A DNA stretch of 64,000 nt from Candidatus Nitrosotalea okcheonensis (GTDB lineage: Archaea; Thermoproteota; Nitrososphaeria; Nitrososphaerales; Nitrosopumilaceae). The DNA is taken from assembly GCF_900177045.1 (NCBI RefSeq), contig NZ_LT841358.1, positions 1,265,396-1,329,395 on the forward strand, in the 5' to 3' direction. Under the pieces are notes generated by a model. That model was not told the origin of the DNA and did not search any database. It saw only the letters and a program-made list of their open reading frames with translations. Of the stretch, positions 25,594 through 36,114 are shown piece by piece. Both the position numbers and the translations under genes were made by a program. Each line of letters begins with the position of its first letter. Within the stretch, counting starts at the first letter, position 1.

Positions 25594-27795
25594 GTGAGCC
25601 AGAACACACTTTCCCTTAAGGTACTTGAGGCTTATACTCGTGATGTAGGGAGAGGAGTGGCACGTATTGATTATGATTCCATGGATTCACTTGGGGCTTC
25701 AACAGGAGATGTTATTGAAATCAAAGGAAAACGAAGAACCGTAGCCAAGTGCTTACCGCTTTATCCTTCGGATGAAGGAAAAGGGATTATCAGAGTAGAC
25801 GGTCTAGTTAGAAATAATGCAGGAATTGCAATAGGTGACACCGTTGCTGTCAGAAAGATAAAAGCAGTGGCTGCTGAGAAAGTAGTGGTTGCCCCATTAG
25901 AGGCAATACCACCGATTGATGAAAGGTATCTTGCTGATGCACTGGAAAGTGTTCCATTGATAAAAGGAGATAATGTGATGGTGCCGTATTTTGGAGGAAG
26001 ACTAACTTTTCAAGTTATTGGTGTTACACCAGCAGCTGATGCTGTACTTGTCACACAAAAGACAGTATTCCACATTGCAGAAAAAGGAGAAACTCTTCGT
26101 GGTGTACCACAAGTAACCTATGAAGACATTGGAGGATTAACGGATGAAATTAAGAAAGTTAGAGAAATGATAGAACTTCCACTAAGACACCCAGAAATTT
26201 TTGAAAAACTTGGAATTGAAGCTCCAAAAGGAGTATTATTGTATGGACCTCCAGGAACTGGTAAAACATTGCTGGCAAAGGCGGTCGCAAATGAAAGCAA
26301 TGCACATTTCATTAGCATATCAGGACCAGAGATAATGAGCAAGTTTTATGGTGAAAGTGAAGCTAGACTCAGAGAGATTTTCAAGGAAGCAAAAGAGAAA
26401 TCACCATCCATCATATTTATTGATGAAATTGATTCGATAGCTCCAAAAAGAGAAGAAGTTACTGGAGAGGTAGAAAGAAGAGTGGTTTCTCAACTGCTAT
26501 CACTAATGGACGGTCTAGAGGCTAGAGGAAAAGTAATTGTCATCTCTGCAACCAACAGGCCAAATGCAATTGATCCAGCTCTTAGAAGACCTGGAAGATT
26601 CGATAGAGAGATTGAGATCAAGGTACCAGACAAAAAGGGTAGAAAAGACATCTTGATGATACATACAAGAAATATGCCACTAAGTGACGATGTCAATGTA
26701 GACAAGATTGCTTCAATAAGCCACGGCTATGTTGGAGCTGATTTAGAGTATTTATGTAAAGAAGCTGCTATGAAGTGTCTTAGAAGATTACTCCCCGAAC
26801 TGAATCTGGAAGACGAAAAGCTTCCACCAGAAACACTTGACAAATTAGTAGTCAACGGTGACGATTTTCAAAATGCCATAAGAGAAGTTACTCCATCAGG
26901 AATGCGTGAAGTGTTCATTGAGAATCCCGATGTAAGTTGGGATGAAGTCGGCGGACTTGAAAATGTAAAGAGAGAGCTGCAAGAAGCTGTAGAATGGCCA
27001 ATGAAATATCCTACTCTATACTCAAAGCTGGGACATAGAATGCCAAGAGGAATATTGTTACATGGTCCCAGTGGAACTGGAAAAACCCTAATGGCAAAAG
27101 CTGTTGCAACTGAAAGTGAGGCCAATTTTATTTCTGTGAGGGGACCAGAGTTACTATCAAAATGGGTTGGAGAATCAGAACGCGGAATAAGAGAAATATT
27201 TAGGCGAGCAAGACAGGCATCACCATGTGTAATATTTTTCGATGAGATCGATTCTATTGCACCAATACGCGGAGTTGGAGGAGAGACGGCAGTGACAGAA
27301 AGAGTAGTAAGCCAGCTTTTGACAGAATTAGACGGTATAGAGAGTTTGCACGGAGTTGTAGTACTTGCTGCAACCAACAGAGCAGACATGATAGATACCG
27401 CATTGCTAAGACCTGGCAGATTTGATAAGATAATACTTGTTCCATTACCAGACAAGGAAGGAAGGAAAAAGATTTTGGCTATAAATACAAAGGAGATTCC
27501 GGTAATAAGAGAATCAATGGCAAATGGCATAAAGAATCCAGACTTTGTAGACATTGATAAAATTGCAGAAGCAACCGATGGAATGAGTGGTGCAGATGTG
27601 GCATCAATAGCAAACACTGCAGTATCACTTGTAATACACGAGTTTCTTGACAAGTATCCTGATCAAAAAGAAGCTGAAAAACAGGCTGCAGAGGCAAAGG
27701 TAACCATGAGACATTTTGAAGAGGCAGTGAGAAAAGTAAAGACACAAAAGGAATTAAAGATAGGCGAAAAAGTCGCAGTTCCATACTATAGGTAA
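25594..27795 (+). CDS. Cdc48/VCP-like AAA+ ATPase (CdcH type)
   Basis: Hexameric unfoldase of 733 residues: double-psi-barrel N domain (about 1-180), D1 with Walker A GPPGTGKT (218-225) and Walker B DEID (about 276), D2 with Walker A GPSGTGKT (490-497) and DEID (about 549). D2 has Ser in place of the usual Pro. Both second-region-of-homology arginines are present ([18 protein letters not shown] and its D2 equivalent). The C-terminal YYR resembles the HbYX motif used to dock on the 20S proteasome. GTG start, leaderless, with its own strong TATA. Degradation and disassembly roles are known for the family. Confidence 0.96.
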   Translation: MSQNTLSLKVLEAYTRDVGRGVARIDYDSMDSLGASTGDVIEIKGKRRTVAKCLPLYPSDEGKGIIRVDGLVRNNAGIAIGDTVAVRKIKAVAAEKVVVAPLEAIPPIDERYLADALESVPLIKGDNVMVPYFGGRLTFQVIGVTPAADAVLVTQKTVFHIAEKGETLRGVPQVTYEDIGGLTDEIKKVREMIELPLRHPEIFEKLGIEAPKGVLLYGPPGTGKTLLAKAVANESNAHFISISGPEIMSKFYGESEARLREIFKEAKEKSPSIIFIDEIDSIAPKREEVTGEVERRVVSQLLSLMDGLEARGKVIVISATNRPNAIDPALRRPGRFDREIEIKVPDKKGRKDILMIHTRNMPLSDDVNVDKIASISHGYVGADLEYLCKEAAMKCLRRLLPELNLEDEKLPPETLDKLVVNGDDFQNAIREVTPSGMREVFIENPDVSWDEVGGLENVKRELQEAVEWPMKYPTLYSKLGHRMPRGILLHGPSGTGKTLMAKAVATESEANFISVRGPELLSKWVGESERGIREIFRRARQASPCVIFFDEIDSIAPIRGVGGETAVTERVVSQLLTELDGIESLHGVVVLAATNRADMIDTALLRPGRFDKIILVPLPDKEGRKKILAINTKEIPVIRESMANGIKNPDFVDIDKIAEATDGMSGADVASIANTAVSLVIHEFLDKYPDQKEAEKQAAEAKVTMRHFEEAVRKVKTQKELKIGEKVAVPYYR

Positions 27796-27865
27796 TTTAA
27801 ACTTAGGAAAAATCATACTAAACTGCAAAAACCCTTAAGTAATTTTAGACCACTCCAGCATTGAT

Positions 27866-28558
27866 TTGCCAGTAGTCAATGTATTTGTAGATGAAGCCGG
27901 AGATCTCGGGTTTTCTAAAACTTCTACCAAATCTTTTGTCCTAAGTTATGTAATCATGATAAATGATGTTCCAATATTCATTCGCAACAAAGTTAGACGA
28001 TTATTAAAAAATACAAACACTAGACGCAGAATTAGAGGCAAGGCTGAAGAATTCAAATTTTCAAATGATGATCATACAACTCGTCAAAGATTACTTGGAA
28101 AGATCAAGACATTTGATCTTTCCATAGGCACCGTGGTAATTATGAAAGATAGCGTAAAGGAGAATTTGAAAGAAAGTCAGTCTGCATTATACAACTATCT
28201 AGCTGTGAATTATGTAATCAATACTATCGTCAATTCATACCTAAAACCATGGGTACCATACAATGAGATTCATTATACCATAGACCGAAGCCTGTCTGAA
28301 AAAGCAATAAAACATTTTAACAGATATTGTGAGGAGAAAATCTCTTTTGTGAAGAAAGACAGACAGTTCAAAGGAGACATCATAGTAAAAATCAAACATT
28401 CTGATTCTAGGAATGATGTTTGTCTGCAAATTGCTGATTATATAGCAGGAAGCATCTTTGCCAAGTCTGAAAGACTGGATAACAAGTATTATGATCTAAT
28501 CAAGGGAAAGATAAAACACAAAGATCAGTGGGATTGGCATAATAGAATTAATTGGTGA
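27866..28558 (+). CDS. DUF3800 protein (RNase H-like fold)
   Basis: A 230-residue member of the DUF3800 family. Acidic motifs at expected places: VFVDEAGDLGFS (about 6-17), HYTIDRSL (about 134-141), and DVCLQIADYIAGSIF (about 190-204). These match the family's putative metal-binding nuclease-like core. TTG start with TTAAGTAATTTTA about 26 nt upstream. Such genes are frequent in mobile and defence-associated regions, but the neighbours here are housekeeping genes. The last codons overlap the first copy of a 48-bp direct repeat. Function not established. Confidence 0.85.
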   Translation: MPVVNVFVDEAGDLGFSKTSTKSFVLSYVIMINDVPIFIRNKVRRLLKNTNTRRRIRGKAEEFKFSNDDHTTRQRLLGKIKTFDLSIGTVVIMKDSVKENLKESQSALYNYLAVNYVINTIVNSYLKPWVPYNEIHYTIDRSLSEKAIKHFNRYCEEKISFVKKDRQFKGDIIVKIKHSDSRNDVCLQIADYIAGSIFAKSERLDNKYYDLIKGKIKHKDQWDWHNRINW

Positions 28559-28593
28559 CTCTGAACTTACTTGTTCCATCCTGTTCCACAGGC
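28546..28593 (+). repeat. 48-bp direct repeat, copy 1
   Basis: Copy 1 of a near-identical pair; it differs from copy 2 (28955-29002) at two positions. It covers the last codons and stop of the DUF3800 gene. The repeat contains two TGTTCCA units 10 bp apart. Confidence 0.85.
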
Positions 28594-28729
28594 ATCTACC
28601 TTTCAGCTCAGATCCTACTAGTTGCCTAGTAGACTTTACTCACCTGTCTTAGGTTAGGTACAAACAGTGGTATTAACTTTTAGTATATTATAATAGTAGA
28701 TAATTTCATTAATCATAGTAAGACTAGAA
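28594..28729. promoter_or_regulatory. Leader of the DUF2283 gene with hairpin and promoter
   Basis: Contains a perfect hairpin (CTACTAG, loop TTGC, CTAGTAG at 28615-28632) that could terminate DUF3800 transcription. A TATA-like run TTTAGTATATTATAA follows at about 28679-28692, ahead of ATG 28730. Confidence 0.4.
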
Positions 28730-28954
28730 ATGGCTTTAGTAAAATACGATAAGAAAGCTAATGCGTTATACGTGAGATTGGCTCCAAGTAAAAAACACAT
28801 CAAGGAGACAATATCCTTGGGAGAAGACAGGTTTGTTGATTTGGATGATAAGGGTCATGTAGTAGGCTTTGAGATTTTGTTTCCAAAGTCCATGCCAAAA
28901 GAGGCTGCAAAAGCTATCATCCGTTCTAAAGATATCATAGAATTGACACAATAA
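28730..28954 (+). CDS. DUF2283 protein
   Basis: A 74-residue protein matching the DUF2283 pattern: VKYDKKANALYVRLAP at the start and VDLDDKGHVVGFEIL in the middle. The family is often found near small toxin-like or mobile genes, but its activity is unknown. It lies exactly between the two copies of the 48-bp direct repeat, and its stop is just before copy 2, so gene and one repeat form a roughly 409-bp unit. Its own promoter and the surrounding repeat suggest it arrived as a module (inference). Confidence 0.85.
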   Translation: MALVKYDKKANALYVRLAPSKKHIKETISLGEDRFVDLDDKGHVVGFEILFPKSMPKEAAKAIIRSKDIIELTQ

Positions 28955-29002
28955 AATTAATTGATGACTCTGAACCTACTTGTTCCATCCTGTTCCACAG
29001 GC
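28955..29002 (+). repeat. 48-bp direct repeat, copy 2
   Basis: Second copy, directly after the DUF2283 stop, 409 bp from copy 1, with two substitutions (positions 10 and 21 of the repeat). No inverted-repeat termini or transposase were found with it. Confidence 0.85.
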
Positions 29003-29181
29003 CCATTTTAGAAATCTGTTGAAATAATGAAGATAAGTGCGCTTGTAGCCTCTGACTTGAGGAACTTTTCGTACACATCCATGCTTTTGTCCATATTTTC
29101 TATATCATGACTCTCGATTTAAGTATGGATTCCTTTAGCTTTCCGGTAATTTTAATAAAATAACTTTTCTAGTTCTATCAG

Positions 29182-30465
29182 ATGTCACAATTTGGATACA
29201 GGGGTAAAGGACTTGAATTTCTTACAAGTAATAAGATAGCGATAGGAAGTCAGGTAAAGATTCACGCAGATTCAGTTTACTCGGGGGTCATAATGCCAAG
29301 ATATGAACACAGTGATGACCACCACATTGTTTTAAAATTGAAAAGCGGATACAACATAGGGTTAGAACTTGATAAGATAAAAAAAATAGAGATGGAAGCA
29401 GCACCTGTAATAAAAAAAGAAACAACATACAATTCACAGTCGAATTCAAAACTTCCAAAAATTCTCCTCTTATCAACAGGCGGGACAATTGCAAGCAGGA
29501 TAGATTATAGAACTGGTGCAGTCACTCCAGCTCTTACTGCTGCAGAGCTTAATGCAAGTGTTCCAGAACTTGCAACCATTGCAAACATAGACACTGAAGT
29601 ACTTTTTTCAGAATATTCTGAAAATTTGCTTCCACACCACTGGATAGAGATTGCAGAAAAACTTGATTCTTATTCCAGATCAGAATATGACGGAATCATA
29701 GTGGCTCATGGTACAGACACTATGCAATATACAGCATCAGCGCTAGCATTTTCTTTAGCAGGATTCCCAAAACCAATTGCGCTTGTAGGCTCACAGAGAT
29801 CATCAGATAGACCATCATCAGATGCTGCACTGAATCTAATTGCCGCCACAATATTTTTGACAGAGATACATTCCTCAGGAATTTTTGTAATAATGCATAA
29901 TAGTTCAAACGATGATGAAATTGCTTGCAACTGGGCAACACGTGTAAGAAAAAACCACACTAGTAGACGAGATGCATTCAAGACAATAGGTGGCCCTCCT
30001 GCATATATTGTAAAATCAAAAAGTATTGAAAAAGACAGGATGTTTAATGTTCCAGAAAAGGAATACATGCCTAGGATCAAGTTTGACGATCATGTCTTGT
30101 TGCTAAAATATTATCCAGGCCTTGATTCCAAGATCATCGAGTATGCAATAGATTCAGGATATAGGGGAATAATTATTGAAGGAACTGGACTTGGTCATGT
30201 TGGAAAAACAATGTATGAGTCAATAGAAAAGGCAAAGAAAAATGGATTGTTTGTTGGAATGACATCGCAATGTATTGATGGAATGGTAAGAATGACCGTC
30301 TATGACAGTGGAAGAGATCTTTTGAATCTAGGGGTCATGCCACTTGGAAACATGATACCTGAGACAGCTCTTGTAAAAACAATGTGGGCATTGGCCAATT
30401 CCGAAAATTCTGACGAAATGACAAAACTGATGAAAGAGAATATTGCTCTTGAATTTTCAGACTAA
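29182..30465 (+). CDS. gatD: Glu-tRNA(Gln) amidotransferase subunit D
   Basis: Asparaginase-like subunit that releases ammonia from glutamine or asparagine for Gln-tRNA(Gln) formation. 427 residues: small N-terminal beta domain (about 1-85), then the AnsA-type catalytic domain with LLSTGGTIASR (first catalytic Thr, about 96-106), VAHGTDTMQYTASAL (Thr-Asp pair, about 172-186) and a C-terminal lobe with GTGLGHVG. ATG 29182 is 26 nt after TTTTAATAAAAT, leaderless. gatE follows after 32 nt with its own TATA-like element; the GatDE pair is archaea-specific. Confidence 0.96.
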   Translation: MSQFGYRGKGLEFLTSNKIAIGSQVKIHADSVYSGVIMPRYEHSDDHHIVLKLKSGYNIGLELDKIKKIEMEAAPVIKKETTYNSQSNSKLPKILLLSTGGTIASRIDYRTGAVTPALTAAELNASVPELATIANIDTEVLFSEYSENLLPHHWIEIAEKLDSYSRSEYDGIIVAHGTDTMQYTASALAFSLAGFPKPIALVGSQRSSDRPSSDAALNLIAATIFLTEIHSSGIFVIMHNSSNDDEIACNWATRVRKNHTSRRDAFKTIGGPPAYIVKSKSIEKDRMFNVPEKEYMPRIKFDDHVLLLKYYPGLDSKIIEYAIDSGYRGIIIEGTGLGHVGKTMYESIEKAKKNGLFVGMTSQCIDGMVRMTVYDSGRDLLNLGVMPLGNMIPETALVKTMWALANSENSDEMTKLMKENIALEFSD

Positions 30466-30497
30466 GCTTTAAAGCAAGTACGAGAATAAAATTACAA

Positions 30498-32405
30498 ATG
30501 TCCGAAATCCAAATTGATAAAATAGGACTTCTTGTAGGATTAGAAATCCATCAACAACTTGCAACCGGAGCCAAGTTATTTTGTAGATGTAAGCCCATCG
30601 AGTCAGAGGAATATCCGATTAAATTTTCACGTAAATTGAGGATAACCAGTAGTGAGTTAGGAGAGTTTGATCCTAGTGCTATTTTTGAAAAAAGTAAGGA
30701 AAAGACAATTGTGTATTATGCAAATCCAGAGAGTAGCTGTCTAGTAGAACAAGACGACGAGCCTCCGCATGATCTTGATCCTAATGCAAAAGAGACTGTT
30801 TTGATTATGTCATCTGCATTAAAATCAAACATTTTCAATGAAATCTATGTAATGAGAAAACTTGTGATTGATGGTTCCAATACCTCAGGTTTTCAAAGAA
30901 CTATGCTGGTGTCTATGGGTGGAAATCTTGAAGTCAATGGTAAGAAAGTAGGGGTCCAGAGCATCTGTCTTGAGGAAGATGCTGCAAAACTGCTTCAAGA
31001 CTTGAAAGATACAAGAGAATACAGTTTGGATAGATTAGGAATACCTCTAGTAGAAATTGCATTGGATCCTGTATCTGGCACACCAGAAGAAATCAAAAAT
31101 ATTGCTTTGACTTTGGGTCGAATGTTGCGAGCAACAAAAAGAGTAGGAAGAGGCATTGGGTCAATTAGGCAAGATGTTAATGTGTCAATAGAAGGAGGTG
31201 GTTCGGTAATAGAAGTAAAAGGCGTACAGAAATTAGATCAGTTAGAAAAAGTTATTGAGTATGAGGCAAAAAGACAGCATGGTCTTAAAATCATTGCTGA
31301 GAAATTAAGAACGTTAAAAATTGAAAAAATATCCAAGACGCAGGATGTAAAAGATGTGTCAAACATCTTCAAGAGCTGTAAATCAAAAATTATCCAAAAA
31401 TCTCTTTCAGAAGGTTCCTCAATAAAGGCAATGAGAATCAAAGGATATGCCGGAATGTTTGGATGGGAACCATATCAGGGAATAAGATTAGGAAAACAGT
31501 TGGGCGAGCTGGTCAGATTCTTTGGCTTGGGCGGTCTGTTTCATTCTGACGAACTACCAAACTATGGTATTGAAGAGTCAGAAATTCAAGAAATAAGAAG
31601 CATACTTGAGATAAAACCTAGTGATGCGTTCATCATCTTGGCTGGAAATGAGAGAAAACTCGACACAGTGATTGAGTCTATCATAAAACGAATTGAAGAT
31701 GCAAGAAATGGAATACCAGCAGAGACAAGAGCTGCTACAGTCACAGGTGAAACAGTGTTTCTACGACCAAGGCCGGGTTCGTCTAGGATGTATCCAGAGA
31801 CAGACATACCGCCAATTATTGTAAACAACATAGAGATAGAGCAAGCAAGAGATAAAATTCCAAAATCATGGGAAGAAAATCTCATAGCGTTACAAAATCA
31901 ATATGAACTAAATCAACAACTTTCAGCCCAGATATTTGACTCTGAATATCTAGATCTGTTTGAGACAATATGCAAAGACAAGAGAGTATCTCCCAATTTT
32001 GTGGCCTCGACTCTTTGTAGTACAATTACAAATTTGGAACGACAGGGAATGGATTCAGAATTATTGAGGACCACCGATATTTTAGAAGCTTTTAGTTTAG
32101 TAACTGAAGGAAAAATAGCAAAAGAATCACTTGAGATGATATTTGAGAGCGTAATGAGTGGAAAGTCAAAAACGATTATGGAAGCAATCAAGTCTAATGC
32201 GTTGAATACCATGGAAGATACTGAATTACATAAAATATTAGATGAGTTGGTAAAGTCTAATTTGAAAATGATTGAAGATCAGGGATTAAGATCTATGGGA
32301 CCATTAATGGGTTTAGCCATGAAAACACTACGCGGTAAAGTAGACGGTCAGAAATTAAATCAATTATTAGAAGACAAGATAAAGATCAAGATAGATGGTA
32401 AATAA
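30498..32405 (+). CDS. gatE: Glu-tRNA(Gln) amidotransferase subunit E
   Basis: tRNA-binding kinase/transamidase subunit of 635 residues. GatB-like cradle with LLVGLEIHQQLATGAKLFC and DEPPHDLDP in the first 100 residues, catalytic loop VPLVEIALDP-type segment (GIPLVEIALDPVSG), then the AspRS-like GAD insertion typical of GatE (about 280-400), the linker with ETRAATVTGETVFLRPRPG, and a helical YqeY-like tail. TATA-like GCTTTAAAGC about 26 nt upstream. Confidence 0.96.
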   Translation: MSEIQIDKIGLLVGLEIHQQLATGAKLFCRCKPIESEEYPIKFSRKLRITSSELGEFDPSAIFEKSKEKTIVYYANPESSCLVEQDDEPPHDLDPNAKETVLIMSSALKSNIFNEIYVMRKLVIDGSNTSGFQRTMLVSMGGNLEVNGKKVGVQSICLEEDAAKLLQDLKDTREYSLDRLGIPLVEIALDPVSGTPEEIKNIALTLGRMLRATKRVGRGIGSIRQDVNVSIEGGGSVIEVKGVQKLDQLEKVIEYEAKRQHGLKIIAEKLRTLKIEKISKTQDVKDVSNIFKSCKSKIIQKSLSEGSSIKAMRIKGYAGMFGWEPYQGIRLGKQLGELVRFFGLGGLFHSDELPNYGIEESEIQEIRSILEIKPSDAFIILAGNERKLDTVIESIIKRIEDARNGIPAETRAATVTGETVFLRPRPGSSRMYPETDIPPIIVNNIEIEQARDKIPKSWEENLIALQNQYELNQQLSAQIFDSEYLDLFETICKDKRVSPNFVASTLCSTITNLERQGMDSELLRTTDILEAFSLVTEGKIAKESLEMIFESVMSGKSKTIMEAIKSNALNTMEDTELHKILDELVKSNLKMIEDQGLRSMGPLMGLAMKTLRGKVDGQKLNQLLEDKIKIKIDGK

Positions 32406-32413
32406 GCAAAAAA

Positions 32414-32498
32414 TGCGGGAGGTGGGATTTGAACCCACGAACTCCTAAGAGATAAGGTTCTGAGCCTTACGCCGTTGACCAGGCTAGGCGACCCCCGC
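32414..32498 (-). tRNA. tRNA-Leu (CAG anticodon)
   Basis: An 85-nt class II tRNA. Acceptor GCGGGGG pairs with the 3' CCTCCCGC region (with one mismatch or wobble), discriminator A. Anticodon stem TAAGG/CCTTA with loop CTCAGAA gives CAG (leucine, CUG). Variable arm and T arm (GTGGG-TTCAAAT-CCCAC) are nearly identical to those of tRNA-Leu(TAG) at 18720. No intron. Confidence 0.94.
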
Positions 32499-32560
32499 AA
32501 CAACGTGAGAATTAAGATCCTACAATAAGTTCTTTTTTATATTCATCCATCCATTTGAAG

Positions 32561-33121
32561 TCATTCGTTTCCATTGATCATTTTATCAATTACAGGCACT
32601 GCATTTTTTAGCTCGCGGATCCTCGTAGCCCTATGGTCATCAAATGATTCATTCCAAGGTTGTGAGTAAAGTATCACAGATTTTCCTTCATCCAGTATGC
32701 TTTGTGCATTAAGTGGAGAATCATCAATAAATACATCATAGTCCAGTCGCGATTTTTCTATTCCTTCTAATACACCAACATAGTTTTTGAAATTTATTTT
32801 ATGTAGTCTAAGCCAGTTTTTTACATCACTATGTGTAGATTCATCTCTTGCTGTTACAATATCAACAGTACCAAGATTTGATAGTTGTGTAGTAGCATGT
32901 GCAATATTGTTTTCGGTAGGAGGCATATTTTTCCAAGATTTCCAACAAATTGAAAGCTCATTGTAAAAATCAAATTTATCTATACTGTGTTTTCTCCAAA
33001 AGTCCCACTCAGATATTTGAGATTTCAATATCGTTGGTCTTATTTTATTACTATATGATAACCACGATGTGATTACATCTGCTAAAACTCCATCCACATC
33101 AAGCGCTATTCTCAATGTCAC
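32561..33121 (-). CDS. HAD-family 5'(3')-nucleotidase-like phosphatase
   Basis: HAD hydrolase of 186 residues. Motif I LDVDGVLAD (Asp nucleophile and Asp acid, about 7-15), motif II VTARDEST (about 89), and motif IV VFIDDSPLN (about 130). The small cap with WDFW/YNEL resembles deoxyribonucleotidase-type HADs. GTG start overlapping the dnaJ stop by one base, so it is co-translated with dnaJ. Substrate unknown; nucleotide specificity is only a suggestion from the family. Confidence 0.85.
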   Translation of the reverse strand: MTLRIALDVDGVLADVITSWLSYSNKIRPTILKSQISEWDFWRKHSIDKFDFYNELSICWKSWKNMPPTENNIAHATTQLSNLGTVDIVTARDESTHSDVKNWLRLHKINFKNYVGVLEGIEKSRLDYDVFIDDSPLNAQSILDEGKSVILYSQPWNESFDDHRATRIRELKNAVPVIDKMINGNE

Positions 33122-34230
33122 TAACTCCTGCTAAAACTATCTTTTAATTCTTCAAGTAATTTACGTTGGTGTTTGTCTATCTTGGTAGGTATATTGATAA
33201 CAAGTCTGACATATTCATCTCCCCTACCCCTGCCACTCTGGCGAGGAAGCCCTTTTCCTTTTAGTTTAACTATTGTGTTTGGTTGACTTCCTGATTCTAC
33301 CTCAAGTTTTTCTTGTCCCTCGAGTGTTTCAACCAAAATATTTTTGCCCAATGCTGCATCAATCATCGATATATTTGCATCATAAAAAACATCAGCACCA
33401 TCTCTCTTGAATTTATCATGTGGTTGCACTCTTATTCTAACAATTAGATCACCGTTTACACCATTTTGAACTGATTCGCCTTCACCCGGAATTCTATATT
33501 CTCCATCCTCTACTCCCGGAGGAATTTCAAATGAAAATTTCTTTGTTGCTTTTTGCTTGCCAGATCCCTTACATTTTGAGCATGGTCTTTCTATTATCTT
33601 ACCCTGTCCTCTACAAGTATTACATGGTTGCACAGTTACAAATGTAGAAAATCCACTACTTCGTGATACTCTTGTCTGACCTTGACCGTTACATACAGAA
33701 CATGTCCTCACAGATGTGCCAGGAGCACAGCCTGATCCGTTGCAAGTATCACAGTTTACTAGTCGTGGTAGGTCAATTTCTTCTTTTTTCCCCTTGAATG
33801 CTTCTTCAAGTGTCAGTGCTGTTTCATACACAAGATCAGAACCTCTTGATCTTCCAGATCCTCCAAAATCAAATCCGCCAAATCGAAATCCACCACCTCT
33901 ACCAAAAATAGATTCAAAAATAGACTCAAAACCGCCAGCGCCTCCAAAGATGTCTTCAAAGTTAGCTTTGGAACCTTGAAAAATATCATCTGTACTATAT
34001 TTCCCATCTACGCCAGCATGGCCATGTGTATCATAGATTTTACGTTTTTCCACATCAGATAATACTGCATATGCTTCTGAAATTTCCTTAAAGTGCTCTG
34101 CAGCGTCAGGTGATTTATTTTTATCAGGATGAAATTTCAGAGCAAGTTTTCTATATTGCGATTTTATCTCATCTGGATTTGAGCTTTTTGAGACTCCCAG
34201 AACCTCATAATAGTCACGTTTAGCACTCAT
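33121..34230 (-). CDS. dnaJ: Chaperone DnaJ (type I Hsp40)
   Basis: Co-chaperone stimulating DnaK ATPase. 369 residues: J domain with KFHPDKN (about 30-36), Gly/Phe-rich region (about 85-130), four CxxCxGxG zinc repeats starting CDTCNGSG, CSVCNGQG, CNTCRGQG and CSKCKGSG (about 160-225), and C-terminal substrate domains. ATG 34230 is preceded by TTTATAC at 34258-34264, so besides readthrough from dnaK it has its own leaderless promoter. Confidence 0.97.
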   Translation of the reverse strand: MSAKRDYYEVLGVSKSSNPDEIKSQYRKLALKFHPDKNKSPDAAEHFKEISEAYAVLSDVEKRKIYDTHGHAGVDGKYSTDDIFQGSKANFEDIFGGAGGFESIFESIFGRGGGFRFGGFDFGGSGRSRGSDLVYETALTLEEAFKGKKEEIDLPRLVNCDTCNGSGCAPGTSVRTCSVCNGQGQTRVSRSSGFSTFVTVQPCNTCRGQGKIIERPCSKCKGSGKQKATKKFSFEIPPGVEDGEYRIPGEGESVQNGVNGDLIVRIRVQPHDKFKRDGADVFYDANISMIDAALGKNILVETLEGQEKLEVESGSQPNTIVKLKGKGLPRQSGRGRGDEYVRLVINIPTKIDKHQRKLLEELKDSFSRS

Positions 34231-34266
34231 GATAATTCAACTCGTGTCTATTCCCTTGTATAAAGA

Positions 34267-36114
34267 TCAGTTTGGTGAATTACCTGCATCTTGTCCAGTC
34301 GCACCAGGTTCACTTTGGGTAGTTGCCTCCGGTCCACCTTGTGCAGCTGCACCGGGTGGTGGTGTGACATTTTTGTAAAGTTCAGTACTGATATCGTTTA
34401 TCAATTTGGTTAATGAATCAAGTTTTGGCTTTATTTCTTCAATACTTTTGTCAAGAACATCTTTTAGTTCTTTTATTGCATTACTTACCTGAACACCCTG
34501 ATCTTGTGATATCTTGTCTTTCTGTTGGCTGATCAAAGTTTCAGCTGCATAGATAGATTGCTGTGCTTCATTTTTGATCAATACCTCCTCTTTCTTCTTT
34601 TTGTCCTGCTCAGCGAAGAGTTCAGCATCTTTTGTCATTTTTTCTATATCCCCTTTGGCAAGTTTTGTGCTTGCAGTAATGGTTATCTTTGCTTCTTTTT
34701 GCGTAGCTAGATCTTTTGCTGTAACATTGAGTATGCCGTTTGCATCAATATCAAATTTGACCTCAATTTGTGGAATACCCCTAGGAGCAGGAAGAATTCC
34801 TGAAAGATTAAAGCTTCCAAGGGACACATTATCTGCAGCCATTGGTCTCTCTCCTTGAACTACATGTATAGTTACAGCAGTTTGGTTATCCGCAGCAGTA
34901 GTGAAAACTTTGCTCTTGGAGGTAGGAATTGTGGTATTCCTGTCAATTATGGGTTCTCGTAATCCTCCTAACACTTCTAAACCAAGTGTAAGAGGGGTAA
35001 CATCAAGAAGTACAATATCGCTTGTAACTTCGCCACCAATAATTCCTGCCTGAACTGCAGCACCTAAAGCAACAGCCTCCATTGGATCGATCCCTGCCTC
35101 AGGTTCTTTTCCCATTAAATTAGCGACAAATTTTTTGACCAGAGGAATTCTAGTAGGACCACCGACCAAGATAATTTTACTAACATCTGCAGGAGTAAGC
35201 TTTGCATCTTCCATAGATTTCGTAACAGAAGGTCTGCATCTTTCCACTATTGGATTGATGAGTTCCTCAAACTTTGCCCGGGTTATTTTTAATTCAAGGT
35301 TCTTGGGTCCTGAGGATTGATCATATGATATGAACGGTAAGTTGATATCTGTTTCAAATATTGAGGAGAGTTCAATCTTTGCCTTTTCAGCAGCTTCCCT
35401 TACTCGTACCATCGCTGCATTATCTTTTGAGATATCAATTCCAGATGTTTTTCTAAAACTGTCAACAATATAATCAATCAAAACTTTATCCATGTCTGTA
35501 CCTCCAAGTTGAGTATCTCCAGAAGTACTCATGACTTCAAACACACCACCACCCATTTCCATTATGGTTACATCAAGTGTTCCTCCACCCAAGTCAAATA
35601 CCATAATTTTCATATCTTGTTTTAATTTGTCTAGGCCAAAGGCAAGTGCAGCAGCAGTTGGTTCATTTATTATTCTTACAACATCAAGACCCGCAATTTG
35701 TCCAGCGTCTTTGGTTGCTTGTCTCTGATTATCATTAAAATATGCAGGTACTGTGATTACCGCTTTTTCAACCTTGTCCCCAGTAAATGCCTCAGCATCC
35801 CGCTTTATTTTTTGTAGGATGAATGCAGAAATTTGTTGAGGTTTGTATTCTTTATCATAAATTTTAAAAAAATGATCTGTTCCCATCTTTCTTTTTGCTG
35901 CAATTACTGTACCTTCTGGATTGGTTACTGCTTGTCTTCTAGCTGGTTCACCAACTATGAGTTGACCATCTTTTGTGAGTCCTACAACAGATGGAAATGC
36001 TTTTCCCCCAACTGTGGTTCCCTCTGACGCTGGAATAAGGGTAGGTTTTCCACCCAGCATAACAGCTGCAGCAGAATTACTTGTTCCCAAATCAATACCA
36101 ATAATTTTAGCCAT
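34267..36114 (-). CDS. dnaK: Chaperone DnaK (Hsp70)
   Basis: ATP-dependent chaperone of 615 residues. Nucleotide-binding domain with [12 protein letters not shown] at the start, [14 protein letters not shown] near residue 170 and [12 protein letters not shown] near 310; linker [12 protein letters not shown]; substrate domain and a C-terminal tail rich in Pro, Gly, Ala and Gln. The tail is unlike the bacterial EEVD-type ends. Overlaps grpE by 8 nt. Hsp70 is patchy in archaea and generally regarded as bacterial in origin; its presence is normal for thaumarchaea. Confidence 0.97.
   Translation of the reverse strand: MAKIIGIDLGTSNSAAAVMLGGKPTLIPASEGTTVGGKAFPSVVGLTKDGQLIVGEPARRQAVTNPEGTVIAAKRKMGTDHFFKIYDKEYKPQQISAFILQKIKRDAEAFTGDKVEKAVITVPAYFNDNQRQATKDAGQIAGLDVVRIINEPTAAALAFGLDKLKQDMKIMVFDLGGGTLDVTIMEMGGGVFEVMSTSGDTQLGGTDMDKVLIDYIVDSFRKTSGIDISKDNAAMVRVREAAEKAKIELSSIFETDINLPFISYDQSSGPKNLELKITRAKFEELINPIVERCRPSVTKSMEDAKLTPADVSKIILVGGPTRIPLVKKFVANLMGKEPEAGIDPMEAVALGAAVQAGIIGGEVTSDIVLLDVTPLTLGLEVLGGLREPIIDRNTTIPTSKSKVFTTAADNQTAVTIHVVQGERPMAADNVSLGSFNLSGILPAPRGIPQIEVKFDIDANGILNVTAKDLATQKEAKITITASTKLAKGDIEKMTKDAELFAEQDKKKKEEVLIKNEAQQSIYAAETLISQQKDKISQDQGVQVSNAIKELKDVLDKSIEEIKPKLDSLTKLINDISTELYKNVTPPPGAAAQGGPEATTQSEPGATGQDAGNSPN

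Noticed and set aside
26868-27653. 261-residue minus-strand ORF inside cdc48
   Set aside because: Antisense shadow of a strongly coding AAA+ gene; Ser/Leu-rich composition with no motif.
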